From assembly GCF_002532045.1 (NCBI RefSeq), contig NZ_NWTG01000002.1, positions 1-64,000 of the forward strand: 64,000 nt of DNA. The letters run 5' to 3'. This document shows positions 8,769 to 16,811 of the stretch, piece by piece. Position 1 is the stretch's first letter; every line of letters begins with the position of its first letter. A program made the position numbers and the translations under genes. The DNA comes from Bradyrhizobium sp. C9. GTDB lineage: Bacteria; Pseudomonadota; Alphaproteobacteria; Rhizobiales; Xanthobacteraceae. Below the pieces are notes generated by a model. It was not told the DNA's origin. It searched no databases and saw nothing but the letters and a program-made list of their open reading frames with translations.

Positions 8769-9656
8769 TTAGTTCCTGATGTCCATGGCACTGCGCATGC
8801 CGTCGCTGAGCAGATTGAAGCAAATCGAGACCGCGAAGATCATCGCGCCCGGCAGCGCCGCGACCCATGGGTTGACATAGATCGCGGTGCGCAGCGTGTT
8901 CAGCATCAAGCCCCATTCCGGCTCCGGCGGCTTGGTGCCGAGCCCGAGGAACGAGAGACCGGCGGCGAGGATCATCGACACCGAGATCAGGCCGGTGGCG
9001 TAGACGAAGATCGGACCGAGCACATTGCCGAGCATGTGCACGCGCATGATGGTGAACGGACCGGCGCCGGACGCGCGCGCCGCCTCGACGAAATCCATGT
9101 TGCGGACGCCCGTGGTGACGCTTTCGGCGACGCGGGTGATCTGCGGCACGAACACGATGGTCAGCGACACGATCGAATTGGTGATGCCGGCGCCGAGCGC
9201 ACCCGAGATCGCGATCGCGAGCAGTACCGACGGGAAGGCGTAGAACACGTCGACAGTGCGCATGATCGCGGTGTTCAGCTTGCCGCCGACGTAACCGGCG
9301 ACGAGGCCGAGCGAGGTACCAACCATGAAGGCGAGGATCACCGGCAGGATGCCGATGACCAGCGACAGCCGTCCGCCATAGATCAGCCGCGCCAGCATGT
9401 CGCGGCCGAGCTCGTCGGTGCCGAGCGGATAGCCCGGCGTACCGATGTGGCGGAGACGGCGGATCATCGAGCCCTGATAGGGGTCGGCGAGATGCAGCCA
9501 TGGTGCCAGCAGCGCCGAGGCGAAGATCAGCACCAGGATGATGGCACAGGCCATGCTGACCTTGTCGCGTCGGATCCGACGCCCGACCGTCGCCCAGTAG
9601 CCGCGCGCCTTGGTCGCGGGAGCTGCCTGCAATGCAGTATCCGACATCGCACTCAT
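8769..9656 (-). CDS. Peptide-type ABC importer permease (DppC-like)
   Basis: Inner-membrane permease of 295 residues, starting at ATG 9656 (MSAMSD); a second ATG three codons in is possible. It has an N-terminal helix (VSMACAIILVLIFASALLAP), the DppC-type periplasmic segment with PLGTDELGRD, about five more membrane helices and the cytoplasmic EAA loop EAARASGAGPFTIM that contacts the ATPase. The open frame continues upstream to 10547, but that extension is antisense-like read-through of the DppB coding region. The start lies 2 bases after the DppB-like stop, consistent with one operon. Confidence 0.93.
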   Translation of the reverse strand: MSAMSDTALQAAPATKARGYWATVGRRIRRDKVSMACAIILVLIFASALLAPWLHLADPYQGSMIRRLRHIGTPGYPLGTDELGRDMLARLIYGGRLSLVIGILPVILAFMVGTSLGLVAGYVGGKLNTAIMRTVDVFYAFPSVLLAIAISGALGAGITNSIVSLTIVFVPQITRVAESVTTGVRNMDFVEAARASGAGPFTIMRVHMLGNVLGPIFVYATGLISVSMILAAGLSFLGLGTKPPEPEWGLMLNTLRTAIYVNPWVAALPGAMIFAVSICFNLLSDGMRSAMDIRN

Positions 9657-9658
9657 GG

Positions 9659-10612
9659 CTAGCTCCGCTTGATGCGCGGATCGATCACGGCCTGCGCGAT
9701 ATCGACCAGGAGATTGAGCAGCACGAAGAACAGCGCCAGCACCAGGATCGTGCCCTGCAGCAGCGGCAGATCGCGCTGGAAGATCGCCGAGTTCAGCAAC
9801 AAGCCCGAGCCCGGCCAGGAGAACACAGTCTCGATCAGGATCGAGCCGCCGAGCATGTAGCCGAGTTGCAGACCCATCACGGCGAGCGCGGTCGGCGCCG
9901 CGTTCTTGATGACGTGGCGAAACACCCCGGTCTCGCGCAGGCCCTTGGCACGCAGCGCCTCGACGAAATCCTGGCTCAGGATATCGCCGGTCAGCGCGCG
10001 CACCGTGCGGGTAACGATGCCCATCGGGATCACCGAGGTGGTGATCGCGGGCAGCACCAGATAGCGCAGATGCTCCCAGTCCCACGCCCAGGCACCGGAG
10101 CCGCCGGGACCGGCGCCGACCGCGGGCAGCCAGTTGAGCTGCACCGAGAAGATGATGACCAGCACCATGCCGAGCCAGTAATGCGGCAGCGAGACGCCGG
10201 CAATGGCAATCGATGTTGCGACCTTGTCGACCCAGGTGTCGCGGAAATACCCGGCGATCAGGCCGAACAGCAGGCCGAGCGTGAAGCCGATCATCGCAGC
10301 CGCAATCGCCAGCATCACGGTGTTGCCGACCGCATGCATCACTTCCGACAGCACCGGCCGTCCCGTGGCGATCGAATTGCCGAGATCGCCGTGGATCGCG
10401 CGCCACAGCCACAGACCGAATTGCACCGGTAACGGGCGATCGAAGCCGTAGGCGCTGCGCAATTGCGCGGCAAGCTCCTGCGAGGCATCGGCCGGCAGCA
10501 CCGCGACCAGCGGATCGCCGGGCGTGATGTGCACCAGGAGAAAGCACACCAGCGCAACGCTGAGCACGATCGGAATGACGTAGACGATCCGTCTGGACGT
10601 ATAGGCGAGCAC
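9659..10612 (-). CDS. Peptide-type ABC importer permease (DppB-like)
   Basis: Inner-membrane permease of 317 residues starting with GTG at 10612. The N-terminal YTSRRIVYVIPIVLSVALV helix, the periplasmic segment with YGFDRPLPVQFGLW, and the EAA loop (EALRAKGLRETGVFRHV) are typical of DppB/NikB proteins. It is followed at once by the DppC-like gene. The 199-base gap to the upstream binding-protein gene contains a large inverted repeat. Confidence 0.93.
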   Translation of the reverse strand: MLAYTSRRIVYVIPIVLSVALVCFLLVHITPGDPLVAVLPADASQELAAQLRSAYGFDRPLPVQFGLWLWRAIHGDLGNSIATGRPVLSEVMHAVGNTVMLAIAAAMIGFTLGLLFGLIAGYFRDTWVDKVATSIAIAGVSLPHYWLGMVLVIIFSVQLNWLPAVGAGPGGSGAWAWDWEHLRYLVLPAITTSVIPMGIVTRTVRALTGDILSQDFVEALRAKGLRETGVFRHVIKNAAPTALAVMGLQLGYMLGGSILIETVFSWPGSGLLLNSAIFQRDLPLLQGTILVLALFFVLLNLLVDIAQAVIDPRIKRS

Positions 10613-10618
10613 GTTGTG

Positions 10619-10790
10619 TTCTTTCCTCCTGCTCCCCTTGCGGGAGAAGGTGGCGCGCAGAGCGCGCCCGATGAGGGGTTCTATTCGCGGATAACGCTAT
10701 TTCAGATCAGAAAGGAGCGCCCCGCGGAGACAACCCCTCACCCGTCTTCGCTCTTGCGAAGCCACCCTCTCCCACAAGGGGAGAGGGTGC
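10619..10790. repeat. Intergenic inverted repeat pair (CTCCCCTTGCGGGAGAAGGTGG type)
   Basis: Between the binding-protein and DppB-like genes lie two facing elements: the left with CTCCCCTTGCGGGAGAAGG...GATGAGGGG (from 10628) and the right with CCCCTCACCC...CCCTCTCCCACAAGGGGAG (to about 10785). Together they could fold into a long stem in the operon mRNA. The same family recurs near 56920-57045. Such elements often separate a highly expressed binding-protein message from the downstream permease genes; that role is inferred. Confidence 0.65.
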
Positions 10791-10811
10791 ACCGAGAATG
10801 TCGCCAACCCG

Positions 10812-12464
10812 TCACGGCACGACCGAGACCGGCGAGAAGTCGACGAACCAGCTCTTCGGCTGCACAAAGCCCTTGACCTTCGGGCTCATCGCGCGCGGCG
10901 CAACGTCGTGGGCGACGTAGAGGAACGCCGCATCATCGACCGAGGCCGCGTGCAGCTCGGCAAGCGCGGCGTCGCGCGCCGCCGGCTCGAAGGTCTGGCG
11001 GGCCTTTTTCACCAGCTCATCGAACTTCGGATTGTTGATGAAGCCCCAATTGTTCGAGACCGGCGGCGCCATGCCGGATTGCAGGAAGCGCACCAAAGCG
11101 AAGAACGGATCCATCGCCGCATAGGTGACGTTGGTCGCATTCGAACCATTGGCCGACGGATCCTTGGCGCCGCGCCGCCAGTTGGTGAACAGCGTATTCC
11201 ACTCGATGACGTCGAGCTGCACATCGAAGTAGCACTCGGCCAAAGCCTGTTGCAGATACTCGTTCATCGGCAGCGGCAGCATCTGGCCCGAACCCGACGC
11301 CGAGGTCTGGATCTTGACCGTCAGCTTCTTGTTGGGACCGAAGCCGGCCTCCTGCATCAGCTTCTGCGCGGCCGGCTTGTCATACTTGATCTGGAAGGTC
11401 GGGTTGCCGCGCCAGGGATGGCCAGGCTCGAACGTGCCGGTGGCCGGCACCATCAGCCCCGCGAGCAGGCCGTCGCGCAGCCCTTCGCGATCGACGCATA
11501 GGTTGGCGGCCTTGCGGACGCGGATGTCGTTCCACGGCGAGCCCTCGACGCGGGAGAACTGCCACGGCCAGACATGCGGCTCCTCGTTGGAATACAGATT
11601 GAAGCCACGCTGCTTGATCTCGGGCAGTGCGTCGGGCGCCGGCGCCTCGATCCAGTTGACCTGCCCCGACAGCAGCGCCGCGGTGCGCGCGTTGGCCTCG
11701 GGCATCGGCAGCAGCACCATCTTGTCGGTCTTCGGCACGCGGGCCTTGTCCCAGTACTTCTCGTTCTTCACCAATTCGAGCCGCTCGCGCGGCGTGAAGC
11801 TCGACATCTTCCAGGGGCCGGTGCCCGAAGCGTCCTTGGCGAACGCCGCCCATGCGGCCTGCGACTTCGCCTTGGCATCGGCGCCTTCGGCCTTGTCGTA
11901 GAATTGCTGCCACTTGGCCGGGCTCGCCATGAACAGATTGGTGAGGTTGATCGGCAGGAAACTATCCGGCTCCTTGGTGGTCAGCTCCACCGTCATGTCG
12001 TCGATCTTGCGCGCCGACACCAGGGTCGGCATGCGCGAGGCGGTGACGCCGACCTGACTCGCATCATACTGCGGCGCATCCTGCTTCAGCACCTTGTCGA
12101 CGTTCCAGACCACGGCGTCGGCATTGAACGGTGAGCCGTCGTGAAAGCTGACGCCGGGACGCAACTTGAAGACCCACTTGGTCTTGTCGGCGTCGTCGAC
12201 CTTCCACTCGGTGGCGAGGCCCGGAATCAACGCGCTCGCCTTGTCCGACGACGACAGGTCCCACATCGTCAGCGCGTCATACATCGTGAGCCCGGTGAAG
12301 CGATTGCCCTCGAATCCCTGGTCGGGCTGGCCGAGCGTGCGCGGAATATCGGCAGCTGTCATGCCAATGCGCAGCACGGTCTCGGCGCTGGCGATCGCCG
12401 GCACACAATTGGCGATCGCAAGCGCCAGCATGATCGCCGTCGCATTGGTCTTCCTGTTACGCAT
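10812..12464 (-). CDS. Peptide-type ABC importer substrate-binding protein (SBP family 5), copy 1
   Basis: Periplasmic binding protein of 550 residues starting at ATG 12464, preceded by AAGGGG; the longer frame to 12539 has no better start. A Sec signal peptide (AIMLALAIANCVPAIASA) precedes the mature start ETVLRIG. Family 5 features include GLATEWKVDD, KWVFKLRPGVSFHDG and FNADAVVWNVDKVL. It is a clear paralogue of the divergent gene at 12674-14281, sharing many blocks (PDQG/PDRG, LATEWKVDD, FNADAV). It heads the operon with the permeases, ATPases and amidase. The ligand is unknown; the amidase context suggests an amide-containing compound. Confidence 0.92.
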   Translation of the reverse strand: MRNRKTNATAIMLALAIANCVPAIASAETVLRIGMTAADIPRTLGQPDQGFEGNRFTGLTMYDALTMWDLSSSDKASALIPGLATEWKVDDADKTKWVFKLRPGVSFHDGSPFNADAVVWNVDKVLKQDAPQYDASQVGVTASRMPTLVSARKIDDMTVELTTKEPDSFLPINLTNLFMASPAKWQQFYDKAEGADAKAKSQAAWAAFAKDASGTGPWKMSSFTPRERLELVKNEKYWDKARVPKTDKMVLLPMPEANARTAALLSGQVNWIEAPAPDALPEIKQRGFNLYSNEEPHVWPWQFSRVEGSPWNDIRVRKAANLCVDREGLRDGLLAGLMVPATGTFEPGHPWRGNPTFQIKYDKPAAQKLMQEAGFGPNKKLTVKIQTSASGSGQMLPLPMNEYLQQALAECYFDVQLDVIEWNTLFTNWRRGAKDPSANGSNATNVTYAAMDPFFALVRFLQSGMAPPVSNNWGFINNPKFDELVKKARQTFEPAARDAALAELHAASVDDAAFLYVAHDVAPRAMSPKVKGFVQPKSWFVDFSPVSVVP

Positions 12465-12608
12465 CTGAGCAACCCCTTCGAAGTCTGGTGACGTTTTGGT
12501 GATTATTTCTTGGGCAAGCGTATGCAATGCGTGTGCCAAGGGGAATAGTTCTTCAGCAAATAACCACTGGGCGCGTCATTTCTTCCCACCTTAGGCTAAG
12601 ACGAGGAA

Positions 12609-12630
12609 ATGGTGCCTATTCTGGCACCAT
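12609..12630. promoter_or_regulatory. Perfect dyad between divergent binding-protein genes
   Basis: ATGGTGCC-TATTCT-GGCACCAT is an 8-bp perfect inverted repeat with a 6-base spacer, centred in the 209-base region between the two divergent binding-protein genes and 44 bases upstream of the rightward ATG. It is well placed to act as a shared operator. No regulator gene is adjacent, so the factor is unknown; the LysR product at 4171 is one candidate. Confidence 0.5.
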
Positions 12631-12673
12631 GCTTGCACGTTTCAGCTCCGACTTTCAGCAACGGAGCCTTCAT

Positions 12674-14281
12674 ATGCGCGCGCGCAATTCGATCCTGATG
12701 GCGGCAATGGCGCTCGCCCTGACCGCGGGCTGGCCGGCCATGTCGGCGCGCGCCGAGTCAATTGTGCGCTACGGCATTTCGATGGCCGACATTCCGCTGA
12801 CGACCGGCCAGCCCGATCGCGGCGCCGGCGCCTATCAGTTCACGGCTTACACGATCTACGATCCGCTGGTGGCCTGGGAGATGGACGTTGCCGACCGGCC
12901 CGGCAAACTGGTGCCCGGGCTTGCGACTGAATGGAAGGTCGACGACAACGACAAGACCAAGTGGCGCTTCACCTTGCGCACGGGCGTAAAATTCCACGAC
13001 GGCAGCGACTTCAACGCCGACGCGGTGATCTGGAATCTCGACAAGGTGCTGAACGACAAGGCGCCGCAATTCGACAAGCGGCAGAGTGCGCAGGTCAAGA
13101 CCCGGCTGCCCTCGGTTGCGAGCTACGCCAAGATCGACGACCAGACCATCGAGATCACCACCAAGACGGTAGACTCCTTCTTCCCCTACCAGATGCTCTG
13201 GTTCCTGGTCTCGAGCCCCGCGCAATATGAGAAGCTCGGCAAGGATTGGGACAAGTTCGCCAGCCAGCCCTCCGGCACCGGTCCGTTCAAGCTGACCAAG
13301 CTGGTGCCGCGCGAGCTTGCCGAGCTGACCAGGAACCCGGACTATTGGGATAAGAAGCGGCTGGCGAAGGTCGACAAGATGATCCTGATCCCGATGCCGG
13401 AGGCGCTGACCCGCACCAACGCGCTGCTGGCCGGCCAGGTCGACCTGATCGAAACACCGGCACCAGATGCTGTGCCGCAGCTCAAGGCCGCCGGCATGAG
13501 GATCGTCGACAACGTGACGCCGCATGTCTGGAATTATCATTTGAGCGTGCTGCCGGGCTCACCCTGGACCGACATCCGCCTGCGCAAGGCGCTGAACCTC
13601 GCGATCGACCGCGACGCGGTGGTTGGCCTGATGAACGGCCTGGCAAAACCCGCCAAGGGCCAGGTCGATCCGTCGAGCCCGTGGTTCGGCAAGCCGAGCT
13701 TCGAACTGAAATACGACCTCGCAGCCGCGAAAAAGCTGGTGGAGGAAGCCGGCTACTCCAAGGACAAGCCGCTGAAGACGACCTTCATCATCGCCCAGGG
13801 CGGCACCGGGCAGATGCTGTCGCTGCCGATGAACGAGTTCCTGCAGCAGAGCTTCAAGGAGATCGGCATCGATATCGACTTCAAGGTGGTCGAGCTCGAG
13901 ACCTTATATGCGCACTGGCGCAAGGGCGCCGCCGACGAGATGAACGCCGGCATCACCGCGAACAACATCGCCTATGTCACCTCGGATCCGCTCTACGCCA
14001 TCGTGCGATTCTTCCATTCCGGCCAGGTGGCGCCGACAGGCGTCAACTGGGGCGGCTACAAGAATCCGAAGGTCGACGCGTTGATCGACGAGGCCAAGCA
14101 GACCTTCGACAGCGCAAAACAGGATGCGCTGCTGGCGCAGGCGCATGCGCTGATCGTCGACGATGCCGCGCTGGTGTGGGTCGTGCACGACACCAATCCG
14201 CACGCGCTGTCGCCGAAGGTGAAGACCTTCGTGCAGGCGCAGCACTGGTTCCAGGATCTGACGCAGATCGGGTTGGAGTAG
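12674..14281 (+). CDS. Peptide-type ABC importer substrate-binding protein (SBP family 5), copy 2
   Basis: 535-residue periplasmic binding protein from ATG 12674; the frame is open upstream to 12527, but the signal peptide (ILMAAMALALTAGWPAMSARA) starts here. Mature features: VRYGISMADIPLTTGQ, GLATEWKVDDNDKTKW, FNADAVIWNLDKVL. It is a paralogue of the leftward binding protein and stands alone on the plus strand, with no permease of its own. It probably delivers a related ligand to the same permease/ATPase set, or arose by a local inverted duplication. Regulation may be shared through the dyad at 12609-12630. Confidence 0.92.
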   Translation: MRARNSILMAAMALALTAGWPAMSARAESIVRYGISMADIPLTTGQPDRGAGAYQFTAYTIYDPLVAWEMDVADRPGKLVPGLATEWKVDDNDKTKWRFTLRTGVKFHDGSDFNADAVIWNLDKVLNDKAPQFDKRQSAQVKTRLPSVASYAKIDDQTIEITTKTVDSFFPYQMLWFLVSSPAQYEKLGKDWDKFASQPSGTGPFKLTKLVPRELAELTRNPDYWDKKRLAKVDKMILIPMPEALTRTNALLAGQVDLIETPAPDAVPQLKAAGMRIVDNVTPHVWNYHLSVLPGSPWTDIRLRKALNLAIDRDAVVGLMNGLAKPAKGQVDPSSPWFGKPSFELKYDLAAAKKLVEEAGYSKDKPLKTTFIIAQGGTGQMLSLPMNEFLQQSFKEIGIDIDFKVVELETLYAHWRKGAADEMNAGITANNIAYVTSDPLYAIVRFFHSGQVAPTGVNWGGYKNPKVDALIDEAKQTFDSAKQDALLAQAHALIVDDAALVWVVHDTNPHALSPKVKTFVQAQHWFQDLTQIGLE

Positions 14282-14314
14282 GCATCCTCATCGTCGTCCC
14301 GGCGAACCTCTCCA

Positions 14315-14436
14315 TTCGTCGTCCCGGCGAAGGCCGGGACCCATAACCACGACTGGGTGTTGTTAGAAAGCCGTCTGGCCGCTTGCCTATTGCGCCGGCC
14401 GCGGCGTATGGGTCCCGGCCTTCGCCGGGACGACAC
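14315..14436. repeat. Palindromic repeat pair (GTCGTCCCGGCGAAGGCCGG type)
   Basis: Left copy TTCGTCGTCCCGGCGAAGGC (from 14315) and right inverted copy GGGTCCCGGCCTTCGCCGGG (to 14436) flank about 55 bases. Each is also internally palindromic. A diverged pair of the same family occurs at 43836-43957. The element lies between convergent genes and may serve as a bidirectional terminator or be a mobile palindrome typical of Bradyrhizobium-like genomes. Confidence 0.7.
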
Positions 14437-14483
14437 GGGATGTGTGGCGTCTATCTCGGCGTCAGCCGGGACGACGACAAAAC

Positions 14484-16718
14484 TTACTTCGTCGTCAACG
14501 CAAAGGCGCCGTCCCAATCGTCCGGCGGTGGCTCCTTCTGGAATGCGCGGATGCGCGCCTCGTAGAGGCGGTAGAGATATTGCAGCGTCTGCGCCTCGTC
14601 GGTCTTGCGGCCGCGCTCGATCGCCGCGAGCGCACCGTCCCAGTCGCGGCTGCGATAGCAGGCGAGCATCTCGATGGTCAGGTTGCGCAGCCGCTGGAAG
14701 CGGCCGGAACCAGCCACGTCCTCGCGGCCGGCGATCGCATAGATCACCTCGGGCTCCTTCTTGCCCTTCACCATGATGAAGTCGAGCTCGAGGATCGCGA
14801 ACTTCTCCTTCACCGCGAGCGCGGTCTTCGATCCCACGATGATCGGGAAGCCGTACTCCTTGGACTGCCCCTCCAGCCGCGAGGCCAGATTGACGCTGTC
14901 GCCGAACACCGAATAGTCGAAGCGCACATCGGAGCCCATATTGCCGACCACGCAGGTGCCGGTGTTGAGACCGACCCCGATGTTGAGCGGCACATAAATG
15001 TGGCCACCCTCCTGAGCCTCCTGCTCGCGCGCACGGTTGAGGTCGTCGACGCGTTCCAGCATGTCGAGCGCGGCGTCGCAGGCGTTGAGCTGGTGCTGCT
15101 TGTCGTCCAGCGGCGCATTCCAGAACGCCATGATGGCGTCGCCCATGTATTTGTCGATCGTGCCCTTGCGCGCAAGGATCGCGTTGGAAAGCGGGGTGAG
15201 GAAACGGTTCATCAGCGCCGTGAGACCCTGCGGATCGCTCTTGTAGGTTTCCGAAATCGTGGTGAAGCCGCGCATGTCCGAGAACATGATGGTCATCTCG
15301 CGCTCTTCGCCGCCGAGCACGAGCCGCTCCGGCGCCTGAGCCAACTGCTCGACCAGCGCGGGTGACATATACTGCACGAATTGCGACCTGATCTGCCGGC
15401 GCTGCTGCTGTTCGCGCACGAAGGCGGAGAAGATCAGGGTGAGATAGATCGCCGTGGTCGACATCAGCGGGTAGGTGAAATCGATCAGGAGCCGGTGTTG
15501 CGAATAGAAATACCAGGAGGTGCCGGTCAGCACCGAGGCGAACATCCCGCCGACCACCACCAGCGTGATCGGACCGAACTTCGGCGCGAAGGCGATGACC
15601 AGGAGCCCCATGATCAGTGCCGCGAAGAACTCGATGCCGATGCCGTAGTTCGGTTGCGAAACCACGTCCCCGGTCAGCGCGCTCTCCAGCACCTGGGCAT
15701 GAACCTCGACACCGGGCATCGCCGGCGTCACCGGCGTGGTCTTGATGTCGTTGAGCCCGACCGAGGATGTGCCGATCAGGATCAGCTTGCCTGCGATCCT
15801 GTCCGGCGGCACCCGCCCATCCAGCACGTCGACGGCTGAGACATAGATCGAAGGGTCACGGCGTGCGTAGTGGATCCAGAGCTGGCCATAGAGATCGGTC
15901 GGGATCGCAAAGCCCTTGATGCCGAGGCTCTGGATGCCGGCCTTGTCGGCCTTGATCAGGATGGTGCCCGAGCCGCCCGCCACCCTCAGCATTTCGAAGG
16001 TCAGCGACGGCATGGAGATGCCCTGCGCAACCATCATCATCGGCACCCGCCTGACGATGCCGTCGCGTTCCGGCCTGATCGTGAACAGGCCTCGCCCGGC
16101 CGCGGCCTCCTCGAGCACCGGCACGTTGCGCAGCAATCCCGGAAACTGGAACATGAAGCGCTGCGGCTCCTCGCCGAGCATCGCAAGCCCGGTGACCGGC
16201 AGCTTCTCGTTGAGGTCGGCGCGCACGTTGGGACCGCCGGACTCGCCGAGTACCACACGCGAGTTCTTGATGGCGTCGGCCAGGATGCTGTCGTTGCTCG
16301 GCAGTTGCCGCAGCCTGGCACGCATCTCCTCATCGAGGCTACTGAACGTATCGGCCGCGATATCGGGGTTGAGACGGTCGGGCTCGGAGAACACCGCGTC
16401 GAACGCGATCACCACGGCGCCAAGCCGTGTGAGGTTGATGACGATGTCGGCAAGCCGCGTCCGTGGCCACGGCCATTGCCCGAGCCGGGGGTCGGCGAGG
16501 CTCTTCTCGTCGATATCGACGATGGTGACCGGCCGCGCGGTCTTCTGGCGCGGTTGGATCACCTGGAACGTGTCAAACGTCCTGACGCGAAGCTCCTGCA
16601 CCGGAGCCGGATCCGCGATCCGCAGCGCGGCAATGCCGATCAAGAGCGCCACGCAGGCCAGCCGCGCATAACCGAAGCGCCGCCCGAACCACCTTCGTAT
16701 CGCCTTCAGCCGTCTCAT
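14484..16718 (-). CDS. CHASE2-domain class III adenylate cyclase
   Basis: 744-residue membrane cyclase. A short N-terminus and one helix (YARLACVALLIGIAALRI, about 18-35) lead to a periplasmic CHASE2 sensor (about 40-340; VVIAFDAVFSEPDR, LILIGTSSVGLNDIKT). Membrane helices follow at about 355-435. The cyclase domain (about 475-640) has metal-binding Asp in TIMFSDMRGFTTIS, KYMGDAIMAFW and FDYSVFGDSVNLASRLEG; the substrate-specifying Lys (KYMGD) and Asp (FDYSVFGD) predict ATP rather than GTP. It lies 93 bases downstream of the large repeat protein on the same strand, with only a weak hairpin between (16786-16804), so co-transcription is possible. The signal sensed is unknown. Confidence 0.92.
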   Translation of the reverse strand: MRRLKAIRRWFGRRFGYARLACVALLIGIAALRIADPAPVQELRVRTFDTFQVIQPRQKTARPVTIVDIDEKSLADPRLGQWPWPRTRLADIVINLTRLGAVVIAFDAVFSEPDRLNPDIAADTFSSLDEEMRARLRQLPSNDSILADAIKNSRVVLGESGGPNVRADLNEKLPVTGLAMLGEEPQRFMFQFPGLLRNVPVLEEAAAGRGLFTIRPERDGIVRRVPMMMVAQGISMPSLTFEMLRVAGGSGTILIKADKAGIQSLGIKGFAIPTDLYGQLWIHYARRDPSIYVSAVDVLDGRVPPDRIAGKLILIGTSSVGLNDIKTTPVTPAMPGVEVHAQVLESALTGDVVSQPNYGIGIEFFAALIMGLLVIAFAPKFGPITLVVVGGMFASVLTGTSWYFYSQHRLLIDFTYPLMSTTAIYLTLIFSAFVREQQQRRQIRSQFVQYMSPALVEQLAQAPERLVLGGEEREMTIMFSDMRGFTTISETYKSDPQGLTALMNRFLTPLSNAILARKGTIDKYMGDAIMAFWNAPLDDKQHQLNACDAALDMLERVDDLNRAREQEAQEGGHIYVPLNIGVGLNTGTCVVGNMGSDVRFDYSVFGDSVNLASRLEGQSKEYGFPIIVGSKTALAVKEKFAILELDFIMVKGKKEPEVIYAIAGREDVAGSGRFQRLRNLTIEMLACYRSRDWDGALAAIERGRKTDEAQTLQYLYRLYEARIRAFQKEPPPDDWDGAFALTTK

Positions 16719-16785
16719 ACCGTCTGGATATCACGCGCGGAGGGTTGTTCCAATCGAGCAGACGTTGCGCAAAGCAGGATCCAAC

Positions 16786-16804
16786 CGGCCTTCTCAGGAG
16801 GCCG
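16786..16804 (-). terminator. Weak hairpin after the repeat-protein gene
   Basis: CGGCCT-TCTCAGG-AGGCCG can form a 6-bp G+C-rich stem 8 bases past the stop of the repeat-protein gene. No run of T follows on the minus strand, so read-through into the cyclase gene is likely. Reported because it decides whether the two genes form an operon. Confidence 0.3.
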
Positions 16805-16811
16805 ACGCCGA

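Noticed and set aside
8769..10547. 592-codon fusion-like frame covering DppC and part of DppB
   Set aside because: The upstream half is out of frame with DppB and has no permease features; the DppC-like protein begins at 9656.
12527..12673. N-terminal extension of the rightward SBP
   Set aside because: It would bury the signal peptide 49 residues inside the protein and read through the dyad; ATG 12674 gives a normal precursor.
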